This document shows positions 1 through 9,602 of a DNA stretch of 64,000 nt, in pieces (position 1 is the first letter of the stretch; each line of letters opens with the position of its first letter). The notes under the pieces were generated by a model. It worked only from the letters and a program-made list of their open reading frames with translations, made no database searches and had not been told where the DNA came from. The DNA comes from Sedimentitalea sp041224545. Its GTDB lineage: Bacteria > Pseudomonadota > Alphaproteobacteria > Rhodobacterales > Rhodobacteraceae. Made by a program: the position numbers and the translations under genes. The stretch lies in NCBI RefSeq assembly GCF_041224545.1, contig NZ_JBGFGP010000125.1, positions 21,997 through 85,996 on the forward strand, written 5' to 3'.

Positions 1-678
1 GCGCGGGCGGTGGCCGGTGTCGATCATGTGGTGGTTGCCACCGATGATGACCGAATTCGCTCCGCCTGCGAAGGCTTCGGTGCAGACGTGGTGATGACAT
101 CGCCAGACTGCGCCAACGGCACGGAGCGATGCGCCGAGGCGCATCGGGCGCTTGGCAACGGTTATGAGATCGTGGTCAATCTTCAGGGCGATGCGCCTTT
201 GACACCGCACTGGTTTGTCGAAGATCTCGTCTCTGGACTGCGGGCCGACACGGACGCAGGGGTTGCGACGCCGGTCCTGCGGTGTGACGGTGCGGCGCTG
301 AACGGATTCCTGGCGGACCGCAAGGCCGGGCGGGTCGGCGGGACCACGGCGGTCTTTGCCGCGGACAAGAGCGCGATGTACTTTTCCAAGGAGGTGATCC
401 CGTTCACCCCGGACACCTATGCCGACGATGCCGAAACTCCGGTTTTTCACCATGTCGGGGTCTATGCCTATCGACCGGATGCGCTGGCCGCCTATCCCGA
501 CTGGACCATGGGGCCGCTGGAACGGCTGGAAGGGCTCGAGCAATTGCGCTTCATGGAGAACGGGAGCAGGATCCTGTGCGTCGAAGTCCAAGCGCGCGGT
601 CGGCAATTCTGGGAATTGAACAATCCCGAAGACGTGCCGCGCCTGGAGACGATGATGAAACAGATGGGGCTGGAGTGA
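1..678 (+). CDS. kdsB: 3-deoxy-manno-octulosonate cytidylyltransferase (CMP-Kdo synthetase), 5' end missing
   Basis: Activates Kdo with CTP to give CMP-Kdo for lipid A-core assembly in the cytoplasm. The frame is open from base 1, so the true start lies left of the window. About 225 codons are present against a usual 245-265, so the N-terminal nucleotide-binding loop is lost. Visible family motifs are VVATDDDRI near the left edge, the CANGTERCAEA segment, and VVNLQGDAPL around residue 60. The end is intact (RLETMMKQMGLE). It fits with kdsD further right, which makes the Kdo precursor. Partial gene; assignment made from recognised family motifs. Confidence 0.93.
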   Translation, partial: ARAVAGVDHVVVATDDDRIRSACEGFGADVVMTSPDCANGTERCAEAHRALGNGYEIVVNLQGDAPLTPHWFVEDLVSGLRADTDAGVATPVLRCDGAALNGFLADRKAGRVGGTTAVFAADKSAMYFSKEVIPFTPDTYADDAETPVFHHVGVYAYRPDALAAYPDWTMGPLERLEGLEQLRFMENGSRILCVEVQARGRQFWELNNPEDVPRLETMMKQMGLE

Positions 679-1303
679 TACGCAGACCAGAGGTACAGAC
701 ACAGTCTTGCCTTTCGCATGAGGCACCCCCGAACAAGGCAGACCGCCGAAAAACGGGCCCTGTCGGATAACCGGTAAAGAAATATCGCAGCCGGCGATTC
801 AGCCTCCCGCCCGTCGCCGTCATATAGCGCGTCGCACAATTTATATTTTTACACATCCGGCCCTGCGTCCGACGACATGGACACAGACCCGATCGCCGCG
901 GTTTCCATTGATCGGAAAGGCAAAATTTCGCTTTTCCGCCGCCGGGTCGCTGCGGACGGCAGCCCGCCCATCTGGCATTGCCCGATTGCGATTGCTCTGC
1001 CGACGCCCTAAGGTTGAGTCGGTGTTCCCGCGGGGCAAGCCACCAGGCCGGCGGATTTATGCGAGTTGACTGCCGTTGACGATATTTCCCCTTTTCACCC
1101 CCGACCGATCTGTGTGTTTGTGTCGGCGGACGCAGAGGATCCGCGCAAATGGAGTGCTACCCTCCTGGAGCCGATATCGGCAAAGGCTCGATGTGTAGTT
1201 TGCGAAGCCGGGATGGAATGCGTATGACGACGGGCAGCGTATCGTGTATGACAGCGCCGGTCATGCAGTCCAAGTGTAGACATTTTTGAACTGAGAGAAG
1301 GCC
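679..1303. other. 625-bp intergenic stretch, no gene recognised
   Basis: Between kdsB and galU there is no frame with recognisable protein content, no tRNA-like fold and no convincing terminator. Short frames on both strands have no family resemblance. There is an AT-rich patch around 838-853 and a good ribosome site (AGAGAAGG) just before galU. The galU promoter probably lies here, but no clear -35/-10 pair was found. Confidence 0.5.
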
Positions 1304-2197
1304 ATGGGCAAGAAAGTAACAAAAGCAATTTTTCCGGTCGCCGGAATGGGGACGCGGTTTCTGCCGGCCACCAAATCGGTACCAAAGGAAATCATGACGC
1401 TGGTTGACCGCCCATTGGTGCAATACGCCATCGACGAAGCGCGCGCCGCCGGGATCAAGGAGTTCATCTTTGTCACCTCCAAGGGCAAGGGCGCTCTGGA
1501 AGATTACTTTGATCACTCGCCGGTGCTCGAGCAGGAGCTTCGCCGCAAGGGCAAGACCGAGCTTCTGGAGATTCTCAAGGCCACGAACATGGAAAGCGGC
1601 GCCATCGCCTATATTCGCCAGCACCGGGCCCTCGGACTGGGACATGCGGTATGGTGCGCACGGCGGCTGATTGCCAATGAACCCTTTGCGGTCATTCTGC
1701 CCGATGACGTGATCGCCGCAGAAACCCCGTGCCTTCAACAGATGGTGGAGGCCTATGAAGAAACCGGCGGCAACATGGTTGCGGCGATGGAAGTCCCGCC
1801 CGAGGCCGCGTCGGCCTATGGCGTGCTGGATCTGGAAGAGGACCGGGGATCAATCGTCAAGGTCAAGGGCATGGTCGAAAAGCCCAAACCCGCCGAGGCT
1901 CCGTCGAACCTCGCGGTGATCGGCCGCTATATCCTCAGCCCGTCGATCCTGCGTAACCTCAACAAGATGAAGGAAGGCGCCGGCGGTGAAATCCAGCTCA
2001 CCGACGCGATTGCGCAGGACATCGGCACCTCCAATTCGGTCTACGGGTTCCGGTTCCGCGGACAGCGGTTCGATTGCGGCTCCAAGGCCGGTTTCCTGCA
2101 GGCCAGCGTCGCCTTTGCACTGGCGCGCGACGATCTGCGCGACGACCTCTCGCGCTATCTGCGCGATATCGTCCAGTTGGACAAAGCCGCCGAATAG
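1304..2197 (+). CDS. galU: UTP--glucose-1-phosphate uridylyltransferase
   Basis: Makes UDP-glucose from UTP and glucose-1-phosphate, the donor feeding GalE and polysaccharide synthesis. At 297 residues it has the usual GalU length. The nucleotide-binding signature GMGTRFLPATKSVPKE is at residues 14-29, and a VEKPKP sugar-binding segment is near residue 190. The start is supported by AGAGAAGG just upstream of the ATG. galE follows after 18 bp, so the two are probably co-transcribed and supply UDP-glucose and UDP-galactose to the glycosyltransferases downstream. Confidence 0.96.
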   Translation: MGKKVTKAIFPVAGMGTRFLPATKSVPKEIMTLVDRPLVQYAIDEARAAGIKEFIFVTSKGKGALEDYFDHSPVLEQELRRKGKTELLEILKATNMESGAIAYIRQHRALGLGHAVWCARRLIANEPFAVILPDDVIAAETPCLQQMVEAYEETGGNMVAAMEVPPEAASAYGVLDLEEDRGSIVKVKGMVEKPKPAEAPSNLAVIGRYILSPSILRNLNKMKEGAGGEIQLTDAIAQDIGTSNSVYGFRFRGQRFDCGSKAGFLQASVAFALARDDLRDDLSRYLRDIVQLDKAAE

Positions 2198-2215
2198 GTC
2201 GCGCGAGGATCAGCT

Positions 2216-3199
2216 ATGAACACCGTTCTGGTGACTGGTGGCGCCGGTTATATCGGGTCACATGCCTGCAAGGCACTGAAAGCCGCGGGCTATGTCCCTG
2301 TGACCTATGACAATCTTGAAACCGGCTGGCAGGATGCGGTCAGGTTCGGCCCTTTCGAGCGGGGCGACCTGCTGGACCGTGCGCGACTGGATGAGGTCTT
2401 TGCAGCCCACAAGCCCATCGCCGTCATGCATTTTGCCGCCCTCAGCCAGGTCGGCGAAGCGATGAGCCAGCCGGGTCGCTACTGGCGCAACAATGTCGAG
2501 GGCTCTCTAACCCTGATCGAGGCGGCCGTTGCGGCGGGGTGCCTGAATTTCGTGTTTTCCTCGACCTGCGCCACCTATGGCGAACATGACAACGTGGTGC
2601 TGGACGAAAACACACCACAGATGCCTCTCAACGCCTATGGCGCGTCCAAGCGCGCGATCGAGGACATCCTGCGCGATTTCGAGGCCGCCCACGGCCTCCG
2701 CCACGTGATCTTTCGCTATTTCAACGTCGCGGGCGCAGATCCCGAGGCCGAAATTGGCGAGCATCACCGCCCAGAAACCCATCTCATCCCGATCATGCTC
2801 GAAGCGATCGACGGAAAGCGCGACGCGCTGACGGTTTTCGGAACGGATTATGACACGCCGGACGGCACTTGTATCCGCGATTATGTCCATGTCAGCGACC
2901 TGGTGGACGCCCACCTGCTAGGGCTGCAATGGCTCCTGGACGACAAGGGAAGCAAGGTGTTCAACCTTGGAACGGGCAGCGGATTTTCGGTGCGCGAGGT
3001 GATCGACCATTCCCGCACCGTCACCAATCGCGAGGTGCCATATGTCACCGGTCCGCGCCGTGCCGGAGACGCGACCAAGCTGGTATCGGGATCGATGCGG
3101 GCCGAGCAGGAGCTTGGCTGGAAACCGTCCCGATCCGATCTGCGCACCATGATCGCCGATGCCTGGCGCTGGCATGAGGCAGGCCATTACGACAAGTGA
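2216..3199 (+). CDS. galE: UDP-glucose 4-epimerase
   Basis: Interconverts UDP-glucose and UDP-galactose with bound NAD. The 327-residue extended short-chain dehydrogenase has the Rossmann motif TGGAGYIG at residues 7-14, the serine of FSSTCATYG near residue 120, and the catalytic Tyr/Lys pair in NAYGASK near residue 140. Length is normal for GalE. It lies 18 bp after galU and 4 bp before the first glycosyltransferase, which suggests one transcription unit delivering nucleotide sugars for a surface glycan. Confidence 0.95.
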   Translation: MNTVLVTGGAGYIGSHACKALKAAGYVPVTYDNLETGWQDAVRFGPFERGDLLDRARLDEVFAAHKPIAVMHFAALSQVGEAMSQPGRYWRNNVEGSLTLIEAAVAAGCLNFVFSSTCATYGEHDNVVLDENTPQMPLNAYGASKRAIEDILRDFEAAHGLRHVIFRYFNVAGADPEAEIGEHHRPETHLIPIMLEAIDGKRDALTVFGTDYDTPDGTCIRDYVHVSDLVDAHLLGLQWLLDDKGSKVFNLGTGSGFSVREVIDHSRTVTNREVPYVTGPRRAGDATKLVSGSMRAEQELGWKPSRSDLRTMIADAWRWHEAGHYDK

Positions 3200-3203
3200 C
3201 GTC

Positions 3204-4223
3204 ATGAACCGCCGAATCGGCCCACGCGCCGCTTACCGCCTGCGGTGGCGCCGTCGCGGCCTGTTGTGGCGGTCCTTTCGCAGCCGGCGTCATCTGCAGC
3301 CGGTCAACGACCGCACCGCCCGGATTACCCCGTCCGCGATCCTGGCCTTCAGCACGATCCGCAACGAGATCGACCGCCTGCCGTGGTTTCTTGAGCACCA
3401 TCGCAGGCTGGGCGTCGATCACTTCCTGATCGTGGACAACGCCAGCGACGACGGTTCGGCCGAGTATCTCGCCGCACAGCCGGATGTCTCGCTCTGGCAT
3501 ACCGACCGGAGCTATCGCGACGCGCGTTTCGGACTGGACTGGATGACATGGCTTCAGATGCGCTATGCGCACGGTCACTGGAGCCTGATGCTCGACGCGG
3601 ACGAATTGCTTGTCTATGCGCATCACGAGACCCGCACACTACACGAGCTGACCCGCTGGCTGAAGGCGCAGGGCCGCGACGTATTCGGCGCGCTGATGCT
3701 CGATCTCTATCCCCAAGGGCCGCTCGGAGCGCATCGCTACCGCGCCGGAGAAGACCCGGTTGCCGCCCTGCCCTGGTTCGATCCCGAACCCTACAGGTCA
3801 CAGCGGCAGCAGCCGCTGGGCAACCTGTGGGTTCAAGGCGGCCTGCGCGAGCGCGTGTTCTTTGCCGACACCCCACGCCGCTCTCCGACATTGAACAAGT
3901 TGCCACTGGTGCGTTGGTCGCGCCAATACGCCTATTTCAATTCATGCCATTCGATCCTGCCGCGCGCGTTGAACTTCGCTTATGACGGTCCTGGCTCGCG
4001 TATGCCCTGCGGCGTCCTGCTGCACACGAAATTCCTGCCGCAGGCGGTGGAGCGCGCCAGCATCGAGAAGCAACGCCGCCAGCATTTTCACGCGCCCGAT
4101 GATTTTGCGGGTTATTATGATCAACTTGCCGCTGGCCCCGACCTCTGGTGCCCTGATTCGGCCCGGTACGAAGGCTGGCGACAACTCGAAGACTGCGGAT
4201 TGATGCAGTCCGGAGGCTGGTAG
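3204..4223 (+). CDS. Glycosyltransferase family 2 protein (paralogue A)
   Basis: Predicted cytoplasmic GT-A glycosyltransferase of 339 residues. The N-terminus is very basic (about the first 40 residues), followed by the nucleotide-sugar fold: STIRNEIDRLPWFLEH near residue 50, VDNASDDGS near 75, and the metal-binding LDADELLVY near 128. An ATG at 3159 is in frame but overlaps galE; 3204 is chosen because it sits just after the galE stop and resembles the start of its paralogue. It shares layout and motifs with the next gene (LGNLWVQGG, LNKLPLVRW), so the two arose by duplication. Donor and acceptor are unknown. Confidence 0.85.
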   Translation: MNRRIGPRAAYRLRWRRRGLLWRSFRSRRHLQPVNDRTARITPSAILAFSTIRNEIDRLPWFLEHHRRLGVDHFLIVDNASDDGSAEYLAAQPDVSLWHTDRSYRDARFGLDWMTWLQMRYAHGHWSLMLDADELLVYAHHETRTLHELTRWLKAQGRDVFGALMLDLYPQGPLGAHRYRAGEDPVAALPWFDPEPYRSQRQQPLGNLWVQGGLRERVFFADTPRRSPTLNKLPLVRWSRQYAYFNSCHSILPRALNFAYDGPGSRMPCGVLLHTKFLPQAVERASIEKQRRQHFHAPDDFAGYYDQLAAGPDLWCPDSARYEGWRQLEDCGLMQSGGW

Positions 4224-4388
4224 GGCTGGCGTTCGTTCCAAAAAGGTGACACTTTTGATAAAGTTCCCCGCAATTTTCTGAGAGCTTTTGGATACGGCTA
4301 ACCGAACAGTGACAATTGGACAGGTATTTCAGAACCGGCATTCGTTACTCGCTAACAGTATGCCGTTGCCTCGGGAGCGCGCCGGATC

Positions 4389-5399
4389 ATGAGCCTGTGG
4401 ACATCCTATCGCATGAGAGTGCGGCGCAGGCTCCGTTTGTTGCGTTGCCTGCGCAAATCGCGCGAGTTGACCCTGACGCAGGACAACACGGCGGCGATCC
4501 GTCCGGATGACATTCTGCTGGTCAGCATCTTTCGCAACGAAGGTGCAAGGCTGCCGTATTTTCTGGAATATTACCGCAAGCTTGGTGTGGATCACTTCCT
4601 GTTCGTTGACAATGACAGCGACGATGGCACCGCCGAGTTGCTCGCTGATGCGCCGGATATCTCGGTCTGGCACAGCCGGCACAGCTACAAGAAAGCGAAT
4701 TTCGGCACCGACTGGCTGAACTATCTTCTCGGCAAATACGGCCACGGCCACTGGACGCTGACCGTCGATCCCGACGAGTTCTTTATATATCCGTTCTGTG
4801 ATACCCGTCCCTTGCGGGCACTGACCGACTGGCTGTGCGCGTCATCGGTCAAATCCTTCGGCGCCATGCTGCTTGACATGTATCCGCGCGGGCGGCTGGA
4901 CGCGGAGCGCTATAAACCTGGTCAGAACCCGATGGAAATCGCCGAATGGTTCGACAGCGGCAATTACACGCTGAAACGCAATCCCGATCTCGGCAACCTG
5001 TGGATTCAGGGCGGGCCGCGCAGCCGCATGTTCTTTGCAGACAATCCGGAAAAAGCCCCCGCGCTGAACAAGATCCCCCTGGTCAAATGGAATCGACGCT
5101 ACACCTATGTCAGCTCAAGCCACATGCTGCTGCCGCGCGGTTTAAACCTTGTCTACGATCAAAACGGAGGAGAAAAGGCCAGCGGTGTTCTCCTTCACGC
5201 CAAGTTTCTTGACAATTTTGCCGACAAGGCCACCGAGGAACTGACGCGCAAGCAACATTATTATGGTTCCGTCGAGTATCGGGCTTATCTCGACCAGCTC
5301 GGAGACGGCGCAGGGCCGTGGAACGAGTGGAGCGAGAAATACATCAACTGGCGACAGATCGAGATCCTCGGCCTGATGTCCAAGGGGAACTGGACATGA
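4389..5399 (+). CDS. Glycosyltransferase family 2 protein (paralogue B)
   Basis: A 336-residue second copy of the preceding glycosyltransferase. It has VSIFRNEGARLPYFLEYY near residue 45, VDNDSDDGT near 73 and VDPDEFFIY near 125, in the same order. The conserved blocks LGNLWIQGG and LNKIPLVKW match paralogue A. A 165-bp spacer precedes it, so it may have its own promoter. Its stop overlaps the start of the next gene (ATGA), so it is translationally coupled to the family-14-type enzyme. Likely role: building or capping a cell-surface saccharide. Confidence 0.86.
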   Translation: MSLWTSYRMRVRRRLRLLRCLRKSRELTLTQDNTAAIRPDDILLVSIFRNEGARLPYFLEYYRKLGVDHFLFVDNDSDDGTAELLADAPDISVWHSRHSYKKANFGTDWLNYLLGKYGHGHWTLTVDPDEFFIYPFCDTRPLRALTDWLCASSVKSFGAMLLDMYPRGRLDAERYKPGQNPMEIAEWFDSGNYTLKRNPDLGNLWIQGGPRSRMFFADNPEKAPALNKIPLVKWNRRYTYVSSSHMLLPRGLNLVYDQNGGEKASGVLLHAKFLDNFADKATEELTRKQHYYGSVEYRAYLDQLGDGAGPWNEWSEKYINWRQIEILGLMSKGNWT

Positions 5400-7086
5400 C
5401 AGTAGGCATTGCCATGCTGGTTCACACGGCGCTGGATCGCGTCGAACAGGTGGCACGTCACTGGGCCGCAGCCGGGTGTCCCGTGGCTTTGCACGTGGAT
5501 CTGAACGTGTCACGGGATGACTATGACCGGCTTGTGAGCGCGCTGGCAGATCAACCGATAATCCGCTTTTGCAAGCGACACAGATGTGAATGGGGTCGTT
5601 GGGGCATCGTCGCCGCGTCGCAATCGGCGTGCGAATTGTTGCTGGACCAGTTCGATGATCTTCATCATGTCTATCTTGTCTCCGGGTCCTGCCTGCCATT
5701 GCGCCCGGTTCCTGAACTGATCGACTATCTTGCCAGACGACTACGTACTTTATCGAAAGCGCGACAACCGCCGATGTGCCATGGGCCAAGGGGGGGCTGC
5801 AGCAAGAGCGTTTTACGCTGAGATTCCCGTTTTCCTGGAAACGACATCGCGCAGCATTTGACCGCTATGTTCGGCTGCAACGCCGGCTGGGTTTCAAACG
5901 AAAAATACCCGATGGACTGGTGCCGCATATCGGCAGCCAATGGTGGTGCCTCACGCGCCAGACACTTTCATCCATTCTCAGCGATCCGAACCGTGCTCTT
6001 TACGACAACTATTTCCGCAAGGTCTGGATCCCGGATGAAAGCTATTTCCAGACGCTGGCGCGCCGGTTCTCGACCCATATCGAAAGCCGCTCGCTGACTC
6101 TCTCCAAGTTCGACCATCAGGGCAAGCCGCACGTGTTCTACGACGATCATCTGCAACTGCTCAGGCGGTCGAACTGTTTCGTGGCGCGCAAGATCTGGCC
6201 GCACGCGAACCGGCTCTATGGGGCGTTCCTGAACAACACGGGTGCCATGAACCTGGCAGAGCCGAACCCCGCGCGAATTGATCGTGTATTCGCCAGGGCG
6301 ATGGAGCAGCGGACACGCGGACGTCCGGGGCTCTATATGCAGAGCCGGATGCCACATCCGGGGGCGGTGACTGCGCCGACCTCGAATCCCTACTCTGTGT
6401 TTCAGGGGTTTTCGGAACTATTTTCCAATTTCGAGGATTGGCTTGCCAGAACCACCGAAAATCAGGTGCACGGGCGTCTTTTTGCGCCTGATACAGTCGA
6501 GTTTTCCGGACGGAGCTGCGTCTACAACGGTGGCCTGAGCGACAGTGCCGCCAAAAGGGATTATGCACCCGAAGCCTTCCTGACCAGCCTGATCTGGAAC
6601 ACACGGGGCGCGCGGCAGTGCTTTCAATACGGCCCCGCAGACAGGCAGAACATCGCGCCGTTCATCGCACGTGATCCGAATGCCCAGATATCGGTCATCA
6701 CCGGAGCATGGGCGATTCCGTTGTTTCATTCCAGTTGCGACTTTTCCGAATTGCGCAAGCGTGCGGCCGCGTTGCAAAAGATCGAGACGCGGCAATTGTC
6801 CATGCTAAGATCGAAAGAGACCAAGGCGCAGACGCGCATCTGGTCGCTTGCCGAGTTCATGGAGACACCGATGGAGGCCCTGCAGGACATTGTGGACGAG
6901 ATTGGCCAAACCAATAGCCGCACCCTGAATGAAGCGCCGCGAATGGCGGATTTGGCCGGATTCGGTCAATTCCTGCAAAACCTGAAGAATCAGGGAATGC
7001 ATCCGCATCTCACCGGTGATTTCCCGTTGGAAGAACCGCTGGTCGTATTGCCCAAGCGCGTCAGCAGACCCTATCTGGTTCGATAG
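5396..7086 (+). pseudogene. Branch/GT14-type beta-1,6-N-acetylglucosaminyltransferase, frameshifted
   Basis: The 5' part (5396-about 5745) reads TVGIAMLVHTALDRVEQV and SGSCLPLRPVPELIDYLA, the start of a core-2/I-branching (GT14) glycosyltransferase. It then runs out of frame and stops at 5821. The rest of the same protein continues in another frame, FIESATTADVPW onward, to 7086: PFSWKRHRAAFDRY, GSQWWCLTR, VWIPDESYFQTL, FYDDHLQLLRRSNCFVA, then a C-terminal region that I believe corresponds to the DUF5927 module. One base appears to be missing between about 5720 and 5749. The rest of the frame is clean, so this is either a recent inactivating mutation or a sequencing error. Joined, it would be about 563 residues. 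Confidence 0.82.
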
Positions 7087-7092
7087 CGCGAC

Positions 7093-8532
7093 ATGACGGG
7101 CATGTTCGAGTATTTCGTGCTGTTCGCGGAGATGCGGACCGGGTCCAATTTTCTTGAAACCAACCTGAATGCACTTGCAGACATCCAGTGTCATGGCGAG
7201 GCCTTCAACGCCAACTTCATCGGATACCCCAAGCGCACGGAGGTGTTGGGTGTGTCGCGGGCCGAACGCGATGCCGCGCCGCAAGAGCTGATCTCGACCA
7301 TCCGCGCGGCGCCCGGTGGCTTGCACGGCTTTCGATATTTCCACGACCATGACGCGCGGGTGTTCGACACGATCGTCGATGACCCGCGTTGCGCGAAGAT
7401 CATCCTGACACGCAATCCGCTGGACAGCTATGTTTCGTGGAAAATCGCGGCTGAAACCGGACAATGGAAGCTGACCAATGTCAAACGACGCAGAGCCTCG
7501 CTTGCCCATTTCGACGCACAGGAATTTGACCGTCATCTGGATGTGATACGCGGCTTTCAGGAAAAGATCCTGACACGGCTGCAGGTCAGCGCACAGACCG
7601 CATTCTACCTGTCCTATGACGACCTGCGCGATATCGAGATACTCAACGGGCTGGCGGCGTGGCTGGGCTCCGGAGACCGCCTTGCAAAGTTGGATCAGAG
7701 CCTCAAGCCGCAAAACCCGGCGGCCCTGTCCGACCGTGTCGACAACCCGGACGAGATGGAACAGGCGCTGGCCCGAGCCGATTATTTTCAACTCTCGCGC
7801 ACCCCTAACTTCGAACCTCGCCGCGGCCCTGCGGTGCCCTACCATGTCGCGGCGGCCCGTGCACCGCTGTTGTTCATGCCGGTTCCCGGCGGACCGACTG
7901 ACCAGATGGAACAGTGGCTGGCACTGCTGGACGATGTGCCGCGAAACGAATTGCAAACCGGGATGAACCAGAAACGATTGCGCCAATGGCTGCAAAGCCA
8001 CGACGGTCATCGCGGGTTCACCGTTCTGCGCCATCCGCTGGCGCGCGCGCATTCGGTTTTCTGCACCGCGATCCTGTCAGACGGCCCAGCGGCCGAACCA
8101 AAGATGCAAGAGGGCCTGGCACGCCAGTTCAAACTGAAACGTCCGCCCAACGGAACGTGGTCAACCGCAGAAGAACACCGCGATGCATTTTCGGTTTTCC
8201 TGGATTTCGCGCAGGCCAACATGGCCGGACAGACGGCGCTTGCCCCCCAACCCGCGCTTTGCAGCCAGGCCGGCGCGCTTTCGGGATTTGCGGAATTCAC
8301 CGTGCCGGATTTTGTCCTGCGGGAAGAGGATCTGACGCAGATGTTGCCGGTGTTGTGCGCGCTGGCCGGATATGGCGACGCGCCCCCGCCCCTGCCGGTC
8401 AGCAGACTGGACGAACCGTTTCCGCTCGCCGAGGTCTACGATGCGGCGCTCGAGAAAAAAGCCGCGCAGATTTACCGGCGCGACTATTTGTTATTCGGAT
8501 TCGGGGACTGGCGCCCGCCTCAGGCCGCCTGA
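7093..8532 (+). CDS. Sulfotransferase-like protein (NodH-type) with two sulfotransferase-like halves
   Basis: A 479-residue protein. The N-terminal half has the PAPS 5'-phosphosulfate loop EMRTGSNFLE (residues 12-21) and a 3'-phosphate-binding segment LTRNPLDSYVSW near 106, typical of Stf0/NodH carbohydrate sulfotransferases. The C-terminal half (about 255-479) looks like a second, degenerate module: PLLFMPVPGGPTD, then VLRHPLARAHSVF near 311. An in-frame ATG at 7102 is an alternative start. It lies 6 bp after the GT14-type gene, so sulfation of a glycan made by the preceding enzymes is the likely job (inference). The 3' end overlaps the convergent ptsN by 13 bp. Confidence 0.8.
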   Translation: MTGMFEYFVLFAEMRTGSNFLETNLNALADIQCHGEAFNANFIGYPKRTEVLGVSRAERDAAPQELISTIRAAPGGLHGFRYFHDHDARVFDTIVDDPRCAKIILTRNPLDSYVSWKIAAETGQWKLTNVKRRRASLAHFDAQEFDRHLDVIRGFQEKILTRLQVSAQTAFYLSYDDLRDIEILNGLAAWLGSGDRLAKLDQSLKPQNPAALSDRVDNPDEMEQALARADYFQLSRTPNFEPRRGPAVPYHVAAARAPLLFMPVPGGPTDQMEQWLALLDDVPRNELQTGMNQKRLRQWLQSHDGHRGFTVLRHPLARAHSVFCTAILSDGPAAEPKMQEGLARQFKLKRPPNGTWSTAEEHRDAFSVFLDFAQANMAGQTALAPQPALCSQAGALSGFAEFTVPDFVLREEDLTQMLPVLCALAGYGDAPPPLPVSRLDEPFPLAEVYDAALEKKAAQIYRRDYLLFGFGDWRPPQAA

Positions 8533-8984
8533 ACCGACTGCGCCTCGGACAACAATGCATAGAGCGTCGTGACATCCAGATTGGCCCGCAGCTTTGAACA
8601 CAACGCGGGTTCACGCAGGGTCCGCGACACGAGCGCAAGTGCCTTGAGGTGTTCGACGCCTGCGTCTTCGGGTGCAAAGAGCGCAAAGGCAATGTCGACC
8701 GGCTGCCGATCGACCGCGCCGAAATCGATGGGCTTTTCCAGCATGACAAAGACGCCGACAACCCGTGTCAGCCCCTCCATCCGCGCATGCGGCAGGGCAA
8801 CGCCATGGCCCACACCTGTTGGGCCAAGGCTTTCACGTTCCAACAGCGCATCCACAGTCATCGCAGCATCCAGCCCGTAAGCATTATGGGCCACTTCACC
8901 GATTTCCTGAAACAACCGCTTCTTGCTCGATGCGGCCGAGAAAACCTTGACGGCCTCAGGCTTGAGGATGCTGGTCAACTCCAT
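8520..8984 (-). CDS. ptsN: Nitrogen-PTS IIA component (EIIA-Ntr)
   Basis: Cytoplasmic phosphoryl acceptor of the regulatory PTS (PtsP-PtsO-PtsN), which modulates potassium, nitrogen and envelope functions. The 154-residue protein starts MELTSILKPEAV and carries the EIIA active-site block GVGHGVALPHARMEG with the phosphorylated His at residue 66. Length and fold match the family. It lies 54 bp downstream of hpf on the same strand, the classic hpf-ptsN order. Confidence 0.93.
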   Translation of the reverse strand: MELTSILKPEAVKVFSAASSKKRLFQEIGEVAHNAYGLDAAMTVDALLERESLGPTGVGHGVALPHARMEGLTRVVGVFVMLEKPIDFGAVDRQPVDIAFALFAPEDAGVEHLKALALVSRTLREPALCSKLRANLDVTTLYALLSEAQSVQAA

Positions 8985-9038
8985 GTGTCACTGTCTCCGT
9001 TGGGCGCCGAGAGGCGCCACAGGGTAATGTCTTGCCGC

Positions 9039-9602
9039 TCAGGGGTCTATCCAGCCGATATTGCCATCTTCGCGGCGATACACGACGTTCAGCCCTTCCT
9101 TGCTTTCGTTGCGGAAAATCAGCACCGGTGCACCTGCAAGTTCCATCTGCATCACCGCCTCCCCCACAGATAGCGACGGTATCTGGGTTTCCATCTCGGC
9201 AACGATGATCGGCTGAAGCGTATCAGGCTCGGCGTCTTCGGTCTGCTCTTCCGACGCGAGGATATAAGAGGAGGCGCCAAAGAGTTCAACAGGTTGTGAG
9301 CGGTCGCGATGGTGATCTTTCAGCCGCCGTTTATAGCGTCGCAGTTGCTTTTCCATTTTCTCGGAACAGGCTTCGAACGCCGCATAAATCTCGTGCGCAT
9401 GCGCCTTTGCGGTGGCGTTCAGACCGGTCGACAGATGAATCGTCGCTTCGCAAACATACTCGCTCGCCGAACGGGAAAAGATGACATTGGCACCGGTTGG
9501 CCGCTCGGCATATTTATCCACCACCGCATCCAGATCAGTCTTGACGTGTGTTTGCAGAGCCTCGCCAATATCGATCTGTTTTCCGCTGATTTGGTAACGC
9601 AT
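9039..9602 (-). CDS. hpf: Ribosome hibernation promoting factor, long form
   Basis: Binds the 30S subunit and dimerises 70S ribosomes into inactive 100S particles in stationary phase. At 187 residues it is the long form. The N-terminal S30AE domain (MRYQISGKQIDIGEAL, residues 1-110) has the basic LRRYKRRLKDHH helix. A linker leads to the C-terminal dimerisation domain (about 128-187), with SVGEAVMQMELAGAPVLIF and YRREDGNIGWIDP. A GGAGAAC ribosome site precedes the start. It is followed by ptsN. Confidence 0.94.
   Translation of the reverse strand: MRYQISGKQIDIGEALQTHVKTDLDAVVDKYAERPTGANVIFSRSASEYVCEATIHLSTGLNATAKAHAHEIYAAFEACSEKMEKQLRRYKRRLKDHHRDRSQPVELFGASSYILASEEQTEDAEPDTLQPIIVAEMETQIPSLSVGEAVMQMELAGAPVLIFRNESKEGLNVVYRREDGNIGWIDP

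Noticed and set aside
4239..4265. AAAAAGGTGACACTTTTG as a promoter or operator before the second GT2 gene
   Set aside because: The symmetry is imperfect and no -35/-10 pair is clear.
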